Assembly: GCF_023276405.1 (NCBI RefSeq)
Contig: NZ_JALRMO010000001.1
Span: forward strand, 5,887,001-5,951,000
DNA: 64,000 bases
From: Paenibacillus hamazuiensis
GTDB lineage: Bacteria; Bacillota; Bacilli; Paenibacillales; NBRC-103111
Direction of reading: 5' to 3'
Of this stretch, positions 9,552 to 18,331 are shown piece after piece (the first letter of the stretch is position 1; each line of letters opens with the position of its first letter). The position numbers were made by a program, and so were the translations under genes. Below the pieces are notes generated by a model. That model did no database searches. It was not told the DNA's origin and saw nothing but the letters and a program-made list of their open reading frames with translations.

Positions 9552-10430
9552 CTAGGCTGCTTTCTTGGCCGGACTCCAGAAATGTTTCAAAAAGAAGGAA
9601 CAAATCCCCAGTAAGATAATCATGAAAATTACGGCCATGGCGCTTGAATACCCTTCCTGATTGTACCTGGCAATCGCTTTGTAAATGACGGTGCTGACCA
9701 GAGAAGAGGCATTGTTCGGACCACCTTGGGTCATAACCCAGATAATATCAAAGGATCTTGCGGCATCAATCATTCGAATGGCAACAGCCACAAGAATCAC
9801 GGGTTTTAAGCTCGGCAGCGTAATATGCCAGAAGCTCTGAGCCTTATTCGCCCCGTCAATGCGTGCCGCCTCATACAAGCTCTCCGGAATCCCCTGAATA
9901 CCTGCCAATAACACCAGCATCATAAAGGGAGTCGTCAGCCATATATCGGCTATCATACAGGACAATAATGCGTACTTGCTGTCGGATAACCACGGAATGC
10001 TTTGAGGTGTTGAAATGAATCCCAGCTTATACAGAAAGCTGTTCAGAATACCGAACTGGTCGTTCAACATGAATTTCCAGATCAACCCAGCAACCAACGG
10101 CGAAATCATAAGCGGGCTTAAAAGCAGAGTGCGAATGTAATTGCTGCCTTTGAATCCGGTGCTTAACAAGAGGGCCAGAACCATTCCCAACAGCAGTTCA
10201 ACGGTTACGGCTCCGATGACAAATTCAACCGTGTTCAGCAATGACCGATAGAAGGTTTGTGATGTCAAAGCGCTGCCGTAATGTTCGAAGCCGACAAAAC
10301 CGTAGGGCTGATCGTCTTCCAAAAAACTATTTTTGAATAACAGAAACATCGGGTAAACAAAGAACAAGATCATAAAAACTGCGGCCGGCAGGAAAAATAC
10401 TATGGATAGCCTGCGATCCTTTGTAGTCAT
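9552..10430 (-). CDS. Carbohydrate ABC transporter permease, MalF/UgpA type
   Basis: A 292-residue inner-membrane subunit with six hydrophobic helices and the EAA loop (EAARIDGANK, ITLPSLKP). It pairs with the MalG-type permease 19 bp downstream. The region QGGPNNASS near residue 240 is typical of sugar permeases of this branch. The ATG follows AAAGGGTG. It is the second gene of the operon that starts with the binding protein. Confidence 0.92.
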   Translation of the reverse strand: MTTKDRRLSIVFFLPAAVFMILFFVYPMFLLFKNSFLEDDQPYGFVGFEHYGSALTSQTFYRSLLNTVEFVIGAVTVELLLGMVLALLLSTGFKGSNYIRTLLLSPLMISPLVAGLIWKFMLNDQFGILNSFLYKLGFISTPQSIPWLSDSKYALLSCMIADIWLTTPFMMLVLLAGIQGIPESLYEAARIDGANKAQSFWHITLPSLKPVILVAVAIRMIDAARSFDIIWVMTQGGPNNASSLVSTVIYKAIARYNQEGYSSAMAVIFMIILLGICSFFLKHFWSPAKKAA

Positions 10431-10520
10431 CGTACTTCACCCTTTAAATCAGTATTGAAATGAACAGAGGATAGGCGATCCTATCCTCTGCGATTACGGC
10501 AATCGATTTGCCTTTGCTTC

Positions 10521-11891
10521 TTACTTGCCTTGAATTTCATTAATGGTCGCCGCCGCTTTGGTCAATGCAGATTGCGGCGATTCCTTTCCCGACAGAGCTG
10601 CCTGGATAGCCGTAACAAGAGCTTCGCTTTCAATCTGATTCCAGCGGGCCAAAATCGGACGGTTTTGGGTCTGAGGGGCCTCCAAAGTAGCTTGCAGTGC
10701 ATTAAGGTGCGCATATTCCGGCTGCTTGCCATACTTTTCAAACACTGATTTGCGCGCAGCCACTCCCAATGCCTTCATGAAAAGCTCGTTTTTCTCATAA
10801 ATGAACTGCACATATTGTTTGGCGATATCCTTCTGCTTCGAAGCGTCAGGTATGACTTGATACCAGGGACCAGGTACTACGCCGATTCCGGCATCTCCCC
10901 CTATCATAGGCGCCACTCCTACCTTCCCAGCCACCTTCGACTTCGCCGGATCATTGGACGGTACGAAGAAATGCCCCCATGCAAGCATCATAGCCAATTT
11001 GCCGTTCCAGAACATTTCGGAGGTTTCGGAAGAGGCCATATTTAATGCACCTGGAGGTGCGGATTTGTCCTTGTTCAAAATGGTTGTCAGGAAATCCAGC
11101 GCTTTCACATAGGGCTCCGTGTTGACCAAGGCTTTATTGTCCTTGCCGACGACCAGAGGTTTTGCCCCCGCTTGAGCCGCATGATCCAACCAGCTGGCGA
11201 CAGAATCGCCGTTATTCATCCCAAACACACTTGTGCCGTAGATATCCATGACACCATCGTTATTGGTATCGCGGGTAAAGAACTTGGCTACGTCTCTGTA
11301 CTGCTGCCAAGTTGCCGGCGGCTTCAAGTCGTATCCATATTTAGCCTTGAAAGCTTCCTGTTCCTTGGGATCATTAAATAAATCGGATCGGTACAAAAGC
11401 ACCTTCGAGTTCGTCCATACCGGCATGCCAAGAACTTTACCGTCTACCGTACCGCCATCGATCAAGCTGGGAAATAGATCCTTCTTCACGTTATCCGACA
11501 TCAAATCATCCATCGAAGTCAAACCTTTAGCCAATGCGGGGAACCACAAAATATCAATGGTTGCCACATCGTAGGAGCCTTTGTTAGCACGTATATCCGC
11601 ATTCAATTTGTCATAGACGCCGATATACGGCACCGTCTCGATCTTCACCTCATAACCGGTCTTCTGCTTAAATTCTTCCGCCGTTTGTGTCGCAACCGTG
11701 TTAGCCGGACTTCCACCCTCCACCAATACAGTCAAGGACTTGCCAGAGGATTTGGCAGTATCGCTCTTTGCACTTTCTGCCGCTTTGGGTGCTTCCGATT
11801 TACCGGCATTGCTTGAACAACCGGCCAAAACCGTCGACAAAACCATACAACCGGCAAGAATACCAGACCATAATTTCCCTTGCACTTTCAT
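10521..11891 (-). CDS. Sugar-binding lipoprotein of the fructan-type importer
   Basis: A 456-residue family 1 extracellular solute-binding protein. The start at 11891 is preferred over in-frame codons further upstream because AAGGGGG precedes it and the lipoprotein signal then begins at once (hydrophobic core and lipobox VLAGC, Cys near residue 25). A Ser/Lys/Ala-rich linker precedes the binding fold. It is the first gene of the minus-strand operon that continues through two permeases, GH32 and GH91, and is divergent from an AraC regulator. The substrate is inferred from the enzymes to be a difructose anhydride or short fructan; nothing in the sequence proves it. Confidence 0.9.
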   Translation of the reverse strand: MKVQGKLWSGILAGCMVLSTVLAGCSSNAGKSEAPKAAESAKSDTAKSSGKSLTVLVEGGSPANTVATQTAEEFKQKTGYEVKIETVPYIGVYDKLNADIRANKGSYDVATIDILWFPALAKGLTSMDDLMSDNVKKDLFPSLIDGGTVDGKVLGMPVWTNSKVLLYRSDLFNDPKEQEAFKAKYGYDLKPPATWQQYRDVAKFFTRDTNNDGVMDIYGTSVFGMNNGDSVASWLDHAAQAGAKPLVVGKDNKALVNTEPYVKALDFLTTILNKDKSAPPGALNMASSETSEMFWNGKLAMMLAWGHFFVPSNDPAKSKVAGKVGVAPMIGGDAGIGVVPGPWYQVIPDASKQKDIAKQYVQFIYEKNELFMKALGVAARKSVFEKYGKQPEYAHLNALQATLEAPQTQNRPILARWNQIESEALVTAIQAALSGKESPQSALTKAAATINEIQGK

Positions 11892-12028
11892 GAAGCGATA
11901 CCCCCTTAGTAAAATATAAGTCTCGGTTTCCCCCGTGCCCCCAGCTTGATTCACGTAGACTGCGAGCCTCTTTGATAAATGGTAACCGCCTGATAGCTGT
12001 TTGTTTCTTATCAATAATTTCGGACCAG

Positions 12029-12042
12029 TGGAAGCGCTTCAC
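12029..12042. promoter_or_regulatory. cre-like palindrome (possible CcpA site)
   Basis: The 10-bp perfect palindrome GAAGCGCTTC lies between the divergent binding-protein and AraC genes. It shares the AAnCGnTT core of catabolite-responsive elements, but the outer positions do not fit the consensus. It touches the putative -35 of the AraC promoter, so either CcpA or another palindrome-binding repressor could act here. Confidence 0.45.
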
Positions 12043-12065
12043 TCATCACATATCTATGTTATAAT
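12037..12065 (+). promoter_or_regulatory. Probable promoter of the AraC regulator gene
   Basis: A perfect -10 TATAAT (12060-12065) has a poor -35 (CTTCAC, 12037-12042) 17 bp upstream, overlapping the cre-like palindrome. A weak -35 is common where an activator is needed. Confidence 0.5.
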
Positions 12066-12096
12066 ACATTTACGGATTTGTATTTAGGAAGGATTA

Positions 12097-13044
12097 TTGA
12101 TTATTTGTCATATATTGCTTTTAATAATATTCGGAAGGGAAAGACCTGAACTGAACATTCAACAATTATCGCCGTACATTCGGATAGCAATGGATAGTTA
12201 TATCCCTTTCCCTTGGTATTTAGAGGAGAGAGTTTTATTTGACTATGAGTTACTTTACCTTAAGGAAGGCAGAATACAAGTAACCATCGAGAATGATGTT
12301 TTTATCGGAGAGCCGGGGGACCTCTTTCTTTTTCGTCCAAAGCAACGACACTCTATTAGAAAGTTAGGAACAGATTTAGTACGACAGCCTCATTTGCATT
12401 TTGATTTGTTCTATAAAGAGGATAGTCCGGATGTGAAGGTTTCCTTTAAAAAACTTGAAGATATGACTGCAGATGAAATGAAATGGTTTCGAAACGACGA
12501 TCTTGAGGAAATTTCCCCCCAGATTCCCAGTCACATCCGGTTAAGGAATACCTTAGTAATCGAAAGAATGATCTTTGAAATCATCAAAGAATTTCAAATG
12601 ATGTTACCTTTTTATGAAATGAATATAAAAGGTCTGTTTCTGCAATTATTGAATGTACTGTTACGTGAAAACTACTGGAATTGTCATCCGCATCTGGTTA
12701 CCAATATGGGAGAAATGGAGCAGCTGCGGATCTACTTGAAACACAATATCGACCGAAAGGTAACCTTAGATGAACTTTCCAACCTTTCGGGAATTAGCAA
12801 ATATTATATGATTTCATTATTCAAGCAATCCTTCGGGATGAGTCCCATCCAATATCATCTTCTACAAAGAATAGAAAAGGCGAAGGAAATGATTCAATTC
12901 ACGAATGATCCGTTAATGCTCATTGCCGAAAGTATCGGCTTTCCGGATATTCATTCCTTTAGTAAAGCCTTTAAAAAAATAGATGGGGTTAATCCTTCCT
13001 TTTATCGTAAAAAGAAAATCCATAAACATGAACATGAAGTTTAG
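12097..13044 (+). CDS. AraC-family transcriptional regulator of the fructan-type locus
   Basis: A 315-residue cytosolic regulator. The N-terminal half is an AraC-type cupin ligand-binding domain (GRIQVTIENDVFIGEPGDLFLF, with RPKQRHSI). The C-terminal 100 residues carry two helix-turn-helix units (LDELSNLSGISKYYMISLFK and IAESIGFPDIHSFSKAFKK). It is divergent from the importer/GH32/GH91 operon, 205 bp away, so it most likely activates that operon in response to the imported sugar. The start is uncertain: a TTG at 12097 follows AGGAAGG by only four bases, and the next 15 residues are unusually hydrophobic for this family. A later start near residue 17, after GGAAGGGA, would need a non-standard codon. 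Confidence 0.85.
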   Translation: MIICHILLLIIFGRERPELNIQQLSPYIRIAMDSYIPFPWYLEERVLFDYELLYLKEGRIQVTIENDVFIGEPGDLFLFRPKQRHSIRKLGTDLVRQPHLHFDLFYKEDSPDVKVSFKKLEDMTADEMKWFRNDDLEEISPQIPSHIRLRNTLVIERMIFEIIKEFQMMLPFYEMNIKGLFLQLLNVLLRENYWNCHPHLVTNMGEMEQLRIYLKHNIDRKVTLDELSNLSGISKYYMISLFKQSFGMSPIQYHLLQRIEKAKEMIQFTNDPLMLIAESIGFPDIHSFSKAFKKIDGVNPSFYRKKKIHKHEHEV

Positions 13045-13292
13045 AAATGAAAGATTGGCACCTGGCGGTAACCCAGAACACGAAAATAAAGTTCCAGACT
13101 ACCGCTGCTGCTATATTTAACTAATGTTTCCGTTAGCGAAATGAGCAATATAACTCCATTTATTAAAACTTACGTCAATTCCTCTATTCTCATCTTCGTT
13201 ATGTCATGGCTGCCGAATCGAAATTCATTCATAAGGCCAATCTGATTATCCGTTAGCTTGGAACGTGTGGATTACTCAACTGTGCTCCTCAA

Positions 13293-14507
13293 TCAATGAG
13301 ATTTTCCTTCCTTAGATCTCGAAAACTCCGTCGCATAATACGCCATGGCGATGGCCGGCAAGGCGATTCCGATCAGCAGTGCCGCCTCCCAGCCCCACGT
13401 TGCGTAAGCCCATCCCCCTGCCGCTGAGCCGATAGCGCCCCCTAAAAAGAAAATGGCCATATACAAACCGTTAAGCCTACTGCGAAATTCCGCTCCTAAA
13501 GAGAAAATCACCCGCTGCCCGAGAACCATGTTGGCGGAAACCCCCATGTCAAGTAAAATCGCCGCAACTACGAGGATGGGGACTGCGAGTGCAGAACTTG
13601 ATGGAACCAGCAAGGGAAGCAGCCCGGAAAAGATGACGATGGCCAATGCCCAGCCCGTAGCCGGGCGAACCCATCCACGGTCTGCCATACGGCCCGCCGC
13701 TGGCGCCACAATTGCCCCCATTACCCCGACTAATGCGAACAGAGCGACCTCCTTCTGAGTGAAATGGAACGACGGACTTGTCAATACCAACGGAACCGTC
13801 GTCCAGAACAAACTGAACGTCCCGAATACACAAGCATGATAAATTGCCCTCCGGCGTAATGCCGGTGTCGTCTTCAGCAGATGCAGCATGGAGTGCAGCA
13901 GCGCCGGGTAAGCTGTTGCGTTCGAAGGCTGCCTTGAGGGCAGTGCCTTTGCCAATACAAGAGCCAGCGCGAAAATCAATGCTGCGGAGATGAAATATAC
14001 GGCGCGCCAGCCCATATACTCCGCCACCAAGCTTGAAATGGGACGTGCGAGCATAATCCCCAGAAGTAGCCCGCTCATGACGTTGCCCACATTGCGACCG
14101 CGCACGGCTTCAGGCGAAAGATGAGCCGCATAAGGTACAAGGATTTGCGCAGCTACGGAACCTGCTCCGATCACGAGTGAAGCGGTGAGGAACAGGATGG
14201 CGCTTTTGATTACAGCGGCAATGGTCAAAACGGCGGCTGTAAGGAGCAATGATGAAAGGATCAACTTACGATTTTCCAGGATGTCTCCCAACGGTACGAT
14301 AAATAACAAGCCGATCCCGTAGCCGACTTGAGTCAACGTAACGATGAGTGCGGCAGCCCCGGAGGAGAGCCCGATGGTCGAACCGATCGAGCCTATCAAT
14401 GGTTGAGCATAATAAAGATTTGCCGCTATGATACCGCAAGCGGCTGCCAGGATAAAAATCAGCGATGGCGAAACCGATTTCTCCATTGAAATAGAAGCTG
14501 AATGCAT
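13293..14507 (-). CDS. MFS efflux transporter
   Basis: A 404-residue, 12-helix major facilitator of the DHA1 type. The stretch [16 protein letters not shown] in the first helix and [10 protein letters not shown] in the first cytoplasmic loop are typical of the YnfM/YgaY-like branch of drug or metabolite exporters. The start at 14507 is chosen because AAGGGGAC lies seven bases upstream; a longer frame has no ribosome site. It lies 67 bp downstream of a TetR gene on the same strand, with a candidate operator in that gap, so it is probably a TetR-repressed export pump. The substrate is unknown. Confidence 0.88.
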   Translation of the reverse strand: MHSASISMEKSVSPSLIFILAAACGIIAANLYYAQPLIGSIGSTIGLSSGAAALIVTLTQVGYGIGLLFIVPLGDILENRKLILSSLLLTAAVLTIAAVIKSAILFLTASLVIGAGSVAAQILVPYAAHLSPEAVRGRNVGNVMSGLLLGIMLARPISSLVAEYMGWRAVYFISAALIFALALVLAKALPSRQPSNATAYPALLHSMLHLLKTTPALRRRAIYHACVFGTFSLFWTTVPLVLTSPSFHFTQKEVALFALVGVMGAIVAPAAGRMADRGWVRPATGWALAIVIFSGLLPLLVPSSSALAVPILVVAAILLDMGVSANMVLGQRVIFSLGAEFRSRLNGLYMAIFFLGGAIGSAAGGWAYATWGWEAALLIGIALPAIAMAYYATEFSRSKEGKSH

Positions 14508-14538
14508 AGAAAGTCCCCTTTTCTCACCATAAATTTTC

Positions 14539-14555
14539 TGGAACATTCGTTCCGA
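14539..14555 (-). promoter_or_regulatory. Candidate TetR operator, copy 2
   Basis: The 17-mer TCGGAACGAATGTTCCA (minus strand) contains the near-palindrome GGAACGAATGTTCC. It shares 13 of 17 positions with the site upstream of the TetR gene. It lies 32 bp before the MFS start. Confidence 0.5.
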
Positions 14556-14574
14556 AATGTGCAAAAAAAATGTT

Positions 14575-15150
14575 TTATAGCATTTCCATCACCGTGTCTA
14601 TCATCTGCTGCATCTTGCTGCGGTCACCCTGCACCTTCGCAGCGATATTTATACTATGATTCAGGTTTGAGAGCAGATATGATAAAGTCTTGATATCTTT
14701 CTCCGGGTTGATTTCTCCCGCCTCCTGTCCTTTGCGCAGCAGCTCATAGAAGGAATTCTCCAACTCGTTAAACCGCTCCCTGATCAACGCATTCAGTTGC
14801 TCATCCGGCGAATCCATGCTGATTGCTGCATTAGTAATGAGACAGCCCTTCGGCAGCTCGCCGCCCAAGGCGGAATCGATGTGTACCTCGAAGTACTGCC
14901 GGATACCTGATTTTGCGGATGTCGCATTGACGAGGATGTCCCGTTTGGCTTGCTTCCACTTCTTGTACCAGTTGATCGCCTCGATATAAAGCGTTTGTTT
15001 GTCCCCGAACGTTTCGTACAGACTTGATCTGCTAAGATCCATAGCTTCCAGCAAATCGGGAATGCTTGCCGCTTCGTAGCCCTTCTTCCAAAAAACGAGC
15101 ATCGCTTTATGAAGCACCGCTTCTTTATCAAACTCTTTGTAGCGTCCCAT
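14575..15150 (-). CDS. TetR/AcrR-family repressor
   Basis: A 191-residue regulator with the TetR helix-turn-helix in residues 10-50 (the stretch [20 protein letters not shown] is the recognition region) and a C-terminal ligand domain with the NemR/YcdC-style segment [11 protein letters not shown], whose Cys could be a sensing residue. Such proteins repress a neighbouring pump until an electrophile or drug binds. The MFS gene follows on the same strand. Two similar 17-mers, one in its own promoter and one before the MFS gene, are plausible operators. The ATG has AACGGAGGGAG upstream. Confidence 0.9.
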   Translation of the reverse strand: MGRYKEFDKEAVLHKAMLVFWKKGYEAASIPDLLEAMDLSRSSLYETFGDKQTLYIEAINWYKKWKQAKRDILVNATSAKSGIRQYFEVHIDSALGGELPKGCLITNAAISMDSPDEQLNALIRERFNELENSFYELLRKGQEAGEINPEKDIKTLSYLLSNLNHSINIAAKVQGDRSKMQQMIDTVMEML

Positions 15151-15455
15151 GGTTCTCCCTCCGTTTCCGTAGGTACAGTATATACTTTTTCGGAACGATA
15201 AGTCCAGTATTTTCTGCAGATATGAAAGTTAGCCCAGGCTGGGATAAGATGGATTATTGACTTAGCCTTTGCTAGGTATTCGAGTAATCTGCCCGTTACG
15301 TCAATGAGGCTGTCGGTTATTGCCGCGGTTACCTCGTCGTAAGATGATATGGAGCTATCGTATTTCGTTCGTTCAGTCAACATTAGCTGCTCGAAATGGA
15401 CAAATGTATTTTCAAGCCGTATCACATCCATGCGCGAGAGCACCCATTATATGAA
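15151..15455. other. Intergenic stretch upstream of the TetR gene
   Basis: It holds the TetR promoter region and operator. On the minus strand from about 15443 to 15250 one frame reads as protein-like (MDVIRLENTFVHF...), but it has no ribosome site and runs on without a stop into the TetR gene. I do not call a gene here. Confidence 0.4.
15190..15206 (+). promoter_or_regulatory. Candidate TetR operator, copy 1
   Basis: TCGGAACGATAAGTCCA lies just upstream of a TATACT -10-like hexamer for the TetR gene (minus strand) and about 40 bp before its start. It matches the copy at 14539-14555 at 13 of 17 positions, including the first nine and last three. Confidence 0.5.
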
Positions 15456-17735
15456 TTAAACCCGCCACTCTTCGGGAAGCAGTTGCCTGTATTTAGGCTG
15501 CAAATACCGATCATCGACAAGCACGAGAGAACCACGATCCCGCTCCGATCGAATCAGCCTGCCGCCCGCTTGCAGCACCTTGTTCATGCCCGGAAATACA
15601 TAGGCGTAATCAAAACCGTCCCGTCCCGTTCCGTTGTAATAGTTTTTCATCAGATCCCGCTCCAGTCCTATTTGCGGCAGCCCGACACCAACGATAATAA
15701 CACCGGTCAGCCGGTCTCCCTGCAGATCGATCCCCTCCGAAAAGACGCCTCCCAATACGGCAAAGCCGACTAACGTCCGCGCTCTTCCCGCCCGGAATTC
15801 GCCCAGAAACCGCTCCCGCTCCTCTTCCGACATCGTGTTCGTCTGGACAAGGATATCGGTGTCCGGCAATTCCGCTTCGTACGCGGCTACTCCGGCCTGC
15901 AAATATTCAAACGAAGGAAAAAAGACCATGTAGCAACCATTACGCCTGCCGATCCGCTCGTTCAGCAGCGATCCCAGTCTGGCCATCGAGCTTTCACGGT
16001 CTCGGTATCGCGTCGATAATGCAGCGATGCTTACCTCCCACTGGTCCTTCGAGAAGGGGGACGGAATCGCAAACGTATAGCTGTCTTCCCATGCGCCGAG
16101 CACATCCTTGTAAAAGCCGAACGGGGACAGCGTTGCCGAGAAAAAAATTTTGGCGCGATAGCCATTGCCCATCTGCCTCAGCAGCTGGGACGGGTCCAGG
16201 CACAGCAGTTTCACTCTGATCTCGCTGCCGTCGATTTCCGCATAGGTGACGAACCGTTCGTCCGCCGACTTCGCGATTCGAAGGAAGTTTTGCGCCGCGA
16301 AATACATATCTTTCAAAAGCGTCAGCCCATCTTCTTCCCCGCCTGCAGCAAGCGTCTGCTCGGCTGCTTCGGCAAACGACTCCAGCCGTTCAAGCAAGCG
16401 TTGCGGCGGACCCTCCAACAGCGAGTGAGCCCTCTCCCCCACTTCCTTGCGCAGCTCGATGAATACTTCACCTACCGCCTTCGCCGCTTGGGCCAATGCC
16501 CGTTGCTTCCCTCTCATTTCCCGCTGAAGACGGAGAAACCCGGATTTCATCAGCTCCGCAGAAAACATGTCCCTTGCCCGATCAACTAGATTATGCGCTT
16601 CATCCACCAAAAGAGCGGTTTGCTTGCGCTGCTCCTGCAGCAACCGCTTCAACGACACGCGCGGATCAAACACATAATTATAGTCGCAGATGACCGCATC
16701 CGCGGCGTATGCCGCTTCTAAAGACAGCTCGAAAGGGCATACCCGGTGTTTGCGTGCATATCGTTCCATCACCTCGCGACCCAACGAAGCCTCCCGCTCC
16801 AGCATGTCCAGCATCGCGCCGTTAAGCCGGTCAAAGAAGCCGTCTGCGTATTCGCAGTACTCCTTTGAGCAGCGCACCTCATCCTTGAAGCATACTTTTT
16901 CCTTCGCCGTCAGCGTGACGGTCTTCATCCGTAAGCCGGCATCCGCCATGGCGCGCATCGCATGCTCCGCCGCAGTCCGGGTTATCGTTTTGGCCGTTAT
17001 GTAGAAGATTCGCTGAAGATGCCCTTGCCCGATCGCTTTAACGGCCGGGAACAAGGTCGAGATCGTTTTGCCGGTTCCCGTCGGTGCTTTTGCGAATAAA
17101 TCTTTCCCTTCGGCGATTGCCGTATATACGGCACCGGCCAGCTTACGCTGCCCTTCCCGGTAGGCCGGATAAGGAAAGGGCAGGCTTCGCGCGCTCTCGT
17201 TCCGTTCCTGCTCGTGCCTGGCCATCAATCTTGCATAGGGCGCATAGGCCTGCAGCATTCCGAGTACTAAACCTTCCAGTTCCCCGGTCGTCTGCTCCTT
17301 CCGAAAATGAATGTGTTCGTCAGTTTCCAGCTGCACATATGTGAGCTGCACGCCCAGTTTCACCAAGCCTTCCTTCACGGCGTACATATACGCATAACAT
17401 TGTGCCTGTGCCCAATGTTCAGGGTGCGCGTGTTCCTCAATCCTTTTTAAATCATGCAGAGTGGACTTAATCTCTTCGATTGTGACAAGTTCGTTCTCCC
17501 GGAATCGGATGCCATCGCAGCGCCCTTCCAGCCGAAAACGCAAGTCGCCGCACTCGAATTCCTGCTGCAGCGGTACTTCCTTGAGGTCCGATTCTCCGTA
17601 CGTCTTTTGCAGCTTCTGATGCGCAAGCGTCCCTTCCGAGAACGTAGGTGCCGCGTGAAAGCCAGACTCCAGACTGCCTCTGCGAAACGCGTATTCGACC
17701 AGCGCACGTACGGAAATGCGAATAATCGGTTGCAT
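15456..17735 (-). CDS. XPD/DinG-like DNA helicase with N-terminal PD-(D/E)XK-type domain
   Basis: A 759-residue superfamily 2 helicase. Residues 1-170 resemble a PD-(D/E)XK nuclease fold, with D74 in GRCDG and E88-x-K90 in IEEIKST. The helicase has Walker A GTGKT (about 220-224) and a DEAH box. Four cysteines between them (VCFK, VRCSKEYC, RVCPFE) have the XPD/Rad3 iron-sulphur cluster arrangement. Motif VI is QAGGRLIRSERD. It should unwind DNA 5' to 3' with ATP and may cut flaps in repair. It lacks the DnaQ-type exonuclease of Bacillus DinG. The start at 17735 gives a clean N-terminus (MQPIIRISVRALVE) after GTGGGAG. It is not clearly in an operon. Confidence 0.88.
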   Translation of the reverse strand: MQPIIRISVRALVEYAFRRGSLESGFHAAPTFSEGTLAHQKLQKTYGESDLKEVPLQQEFECGDLRFRLEGRCDGIRFRENELVTIEEIKSTLHDLKRIEEHAHPEHWAQAQCYAYMYAVKEGLVKLGVQLTYVQLETDEHIHFRKEQTTGELEGLVLGMLQAYAPYARLMARHEQERNESARSLPFPYPAYREGQRKLAGAVYTAIAEGKDLFAKAPTGTGKTISTLFPAVKAIGQGHLQRIFYITAKTITRTAAEHAMRAMADAGLRMKTVTLTAKEKVCFKDEVRCSKEYCEYADGFFDRLNGAMLDMLEREASLGREVMERYARKHRVCPFELSLEAAYAADAVICDYNYVFDPRVSLKRLLQEQRKQTALLVDEAHNLVDRARDMFSAELMKSGFLRLQREMRGKQRALAQAAKAVGEVFIELRKEVGERAHSLLEGPPQRLLERLESFAEAAEQTLAAGGEEDGLTLLKDMYFAAQNFLRIAKSADERFVTYAEIDGSEIRVKLLCLDPSQLLRQMGNGYRAKIFFSATLSPFGFYKDVLGAWEDSYTFAIPSPFSKDQWEVSIAALSTRYRDRESSMARLGSLLNERIGRRNGCYMVFFPSFEYLQAGVAAYEAELPDTDILVQTNTMSEEERERFLGEFRAGRARTLVGFAVLGGVFSEGIDLQGDRLTGVIIVGVGLPQIGLERDLMKNYYNGTGRDGFDYAYVFPGMNKVLQAGGRLIRSERDRGSLVLVDDRYLQPKYRQLLPEEWRV

Positions 17736-17812
17736 ATGCTCCCACCCGAAATCATGTTTGATTATGCATAAGCATACCATGTTTTGAACCGAATGGAAAC
17801 AAATGTTCCCAC

Positions 17813-17857
17813 AAAAAAACTGCATGCCGCCCTATCGAAAAGAGCCAGGCCATGCAG
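17813..17857 (-). terminator. Terminator after the DUF488 gene
   Basis: Minus strand: stem CTGCATG/CATGCAG (17851-17857 with 17820-17826), loop GC-rich, followed by seven T. It lies 31 bp past the DUF488 stop. Confidence 0.75.
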
Positions 17858-17887
17858 TTCGATGTCGCCGGGGAAAAGGCGACTCAC

Positions 17888-18331
17888 CTAAACCAAGTGA
17901 ACCACCCGAATATTCTTCTTATGCTGATTCAGATATTCCGCCAGCAATCTTCTGTGGCAATGGTGCGGCTTATCCTCACTGCACAAAAAGCAGTTTACTT
18001 CATCAGCCAATACATCATCTATGCGATTTTCGATTTTTCTTTTTGCAAGCAAGTCCATATATCGCTTCTCGTACTCGCCCCAAGTCATCTGCTTCTTTTT
18101 ATAGGCGTTAAGTATGTCTTCAGTCGGTGCCAGCGATAAATCATGATGATAGGAGATTCCAACAAGCTTCATGACATATTCAAGATCGCCTTTTTTGGCA
18201 TAACCGGACAATTGGGATGTATTATGCAGACGTGTGTCAATGAGATGCGTAACGCCCGCACCCTTCAAAAGTTCAACAAACTGCTGCAGACTTTTTTTAG
18301 CAAAACCAATCGTACAGACGTCTTGTTTCAT
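17888..18331 (-). CDS. DUF488 family protein
   Basis: A 147-residue protein with the DUF488 signature: CTIGFAKKS at the start, IDTRLHNTSQ near residue 30, and a C-terminal Cys/His patch (CFLCSEDKPHHCHRR) with the CxEDxxxCHR pattern. The biochemical role of the family is not established to my knowledge. Its ATG overlaps the stop of the DUF5131 gene as ATGA, so the two are translationally coupled and probably work together. A longer frame back to 18400 has no support. Confidence 0.85.
   Translation of the reverse strand: MKQDVCTIGFAKKSLQQFVELLKGAGVTHLIDTRLHNTSQLSGYAKKGDLEYVMKLVGISYHHDLSLAPTEDILNAYKKKQMTWGEYEKRYMDLLAKRKIENRIDDVLADEVNCFLCSEDKPHHCHRRLLAEYLNQHKKNIRVVHLV

Noticed and set aside
10521-12014. 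Longer N-terminus of the fructan-type binding protein
   Set aside because: The extra 41 residues lie before the lipoprotein signal, and AAGGGGG marks the start at 11891.
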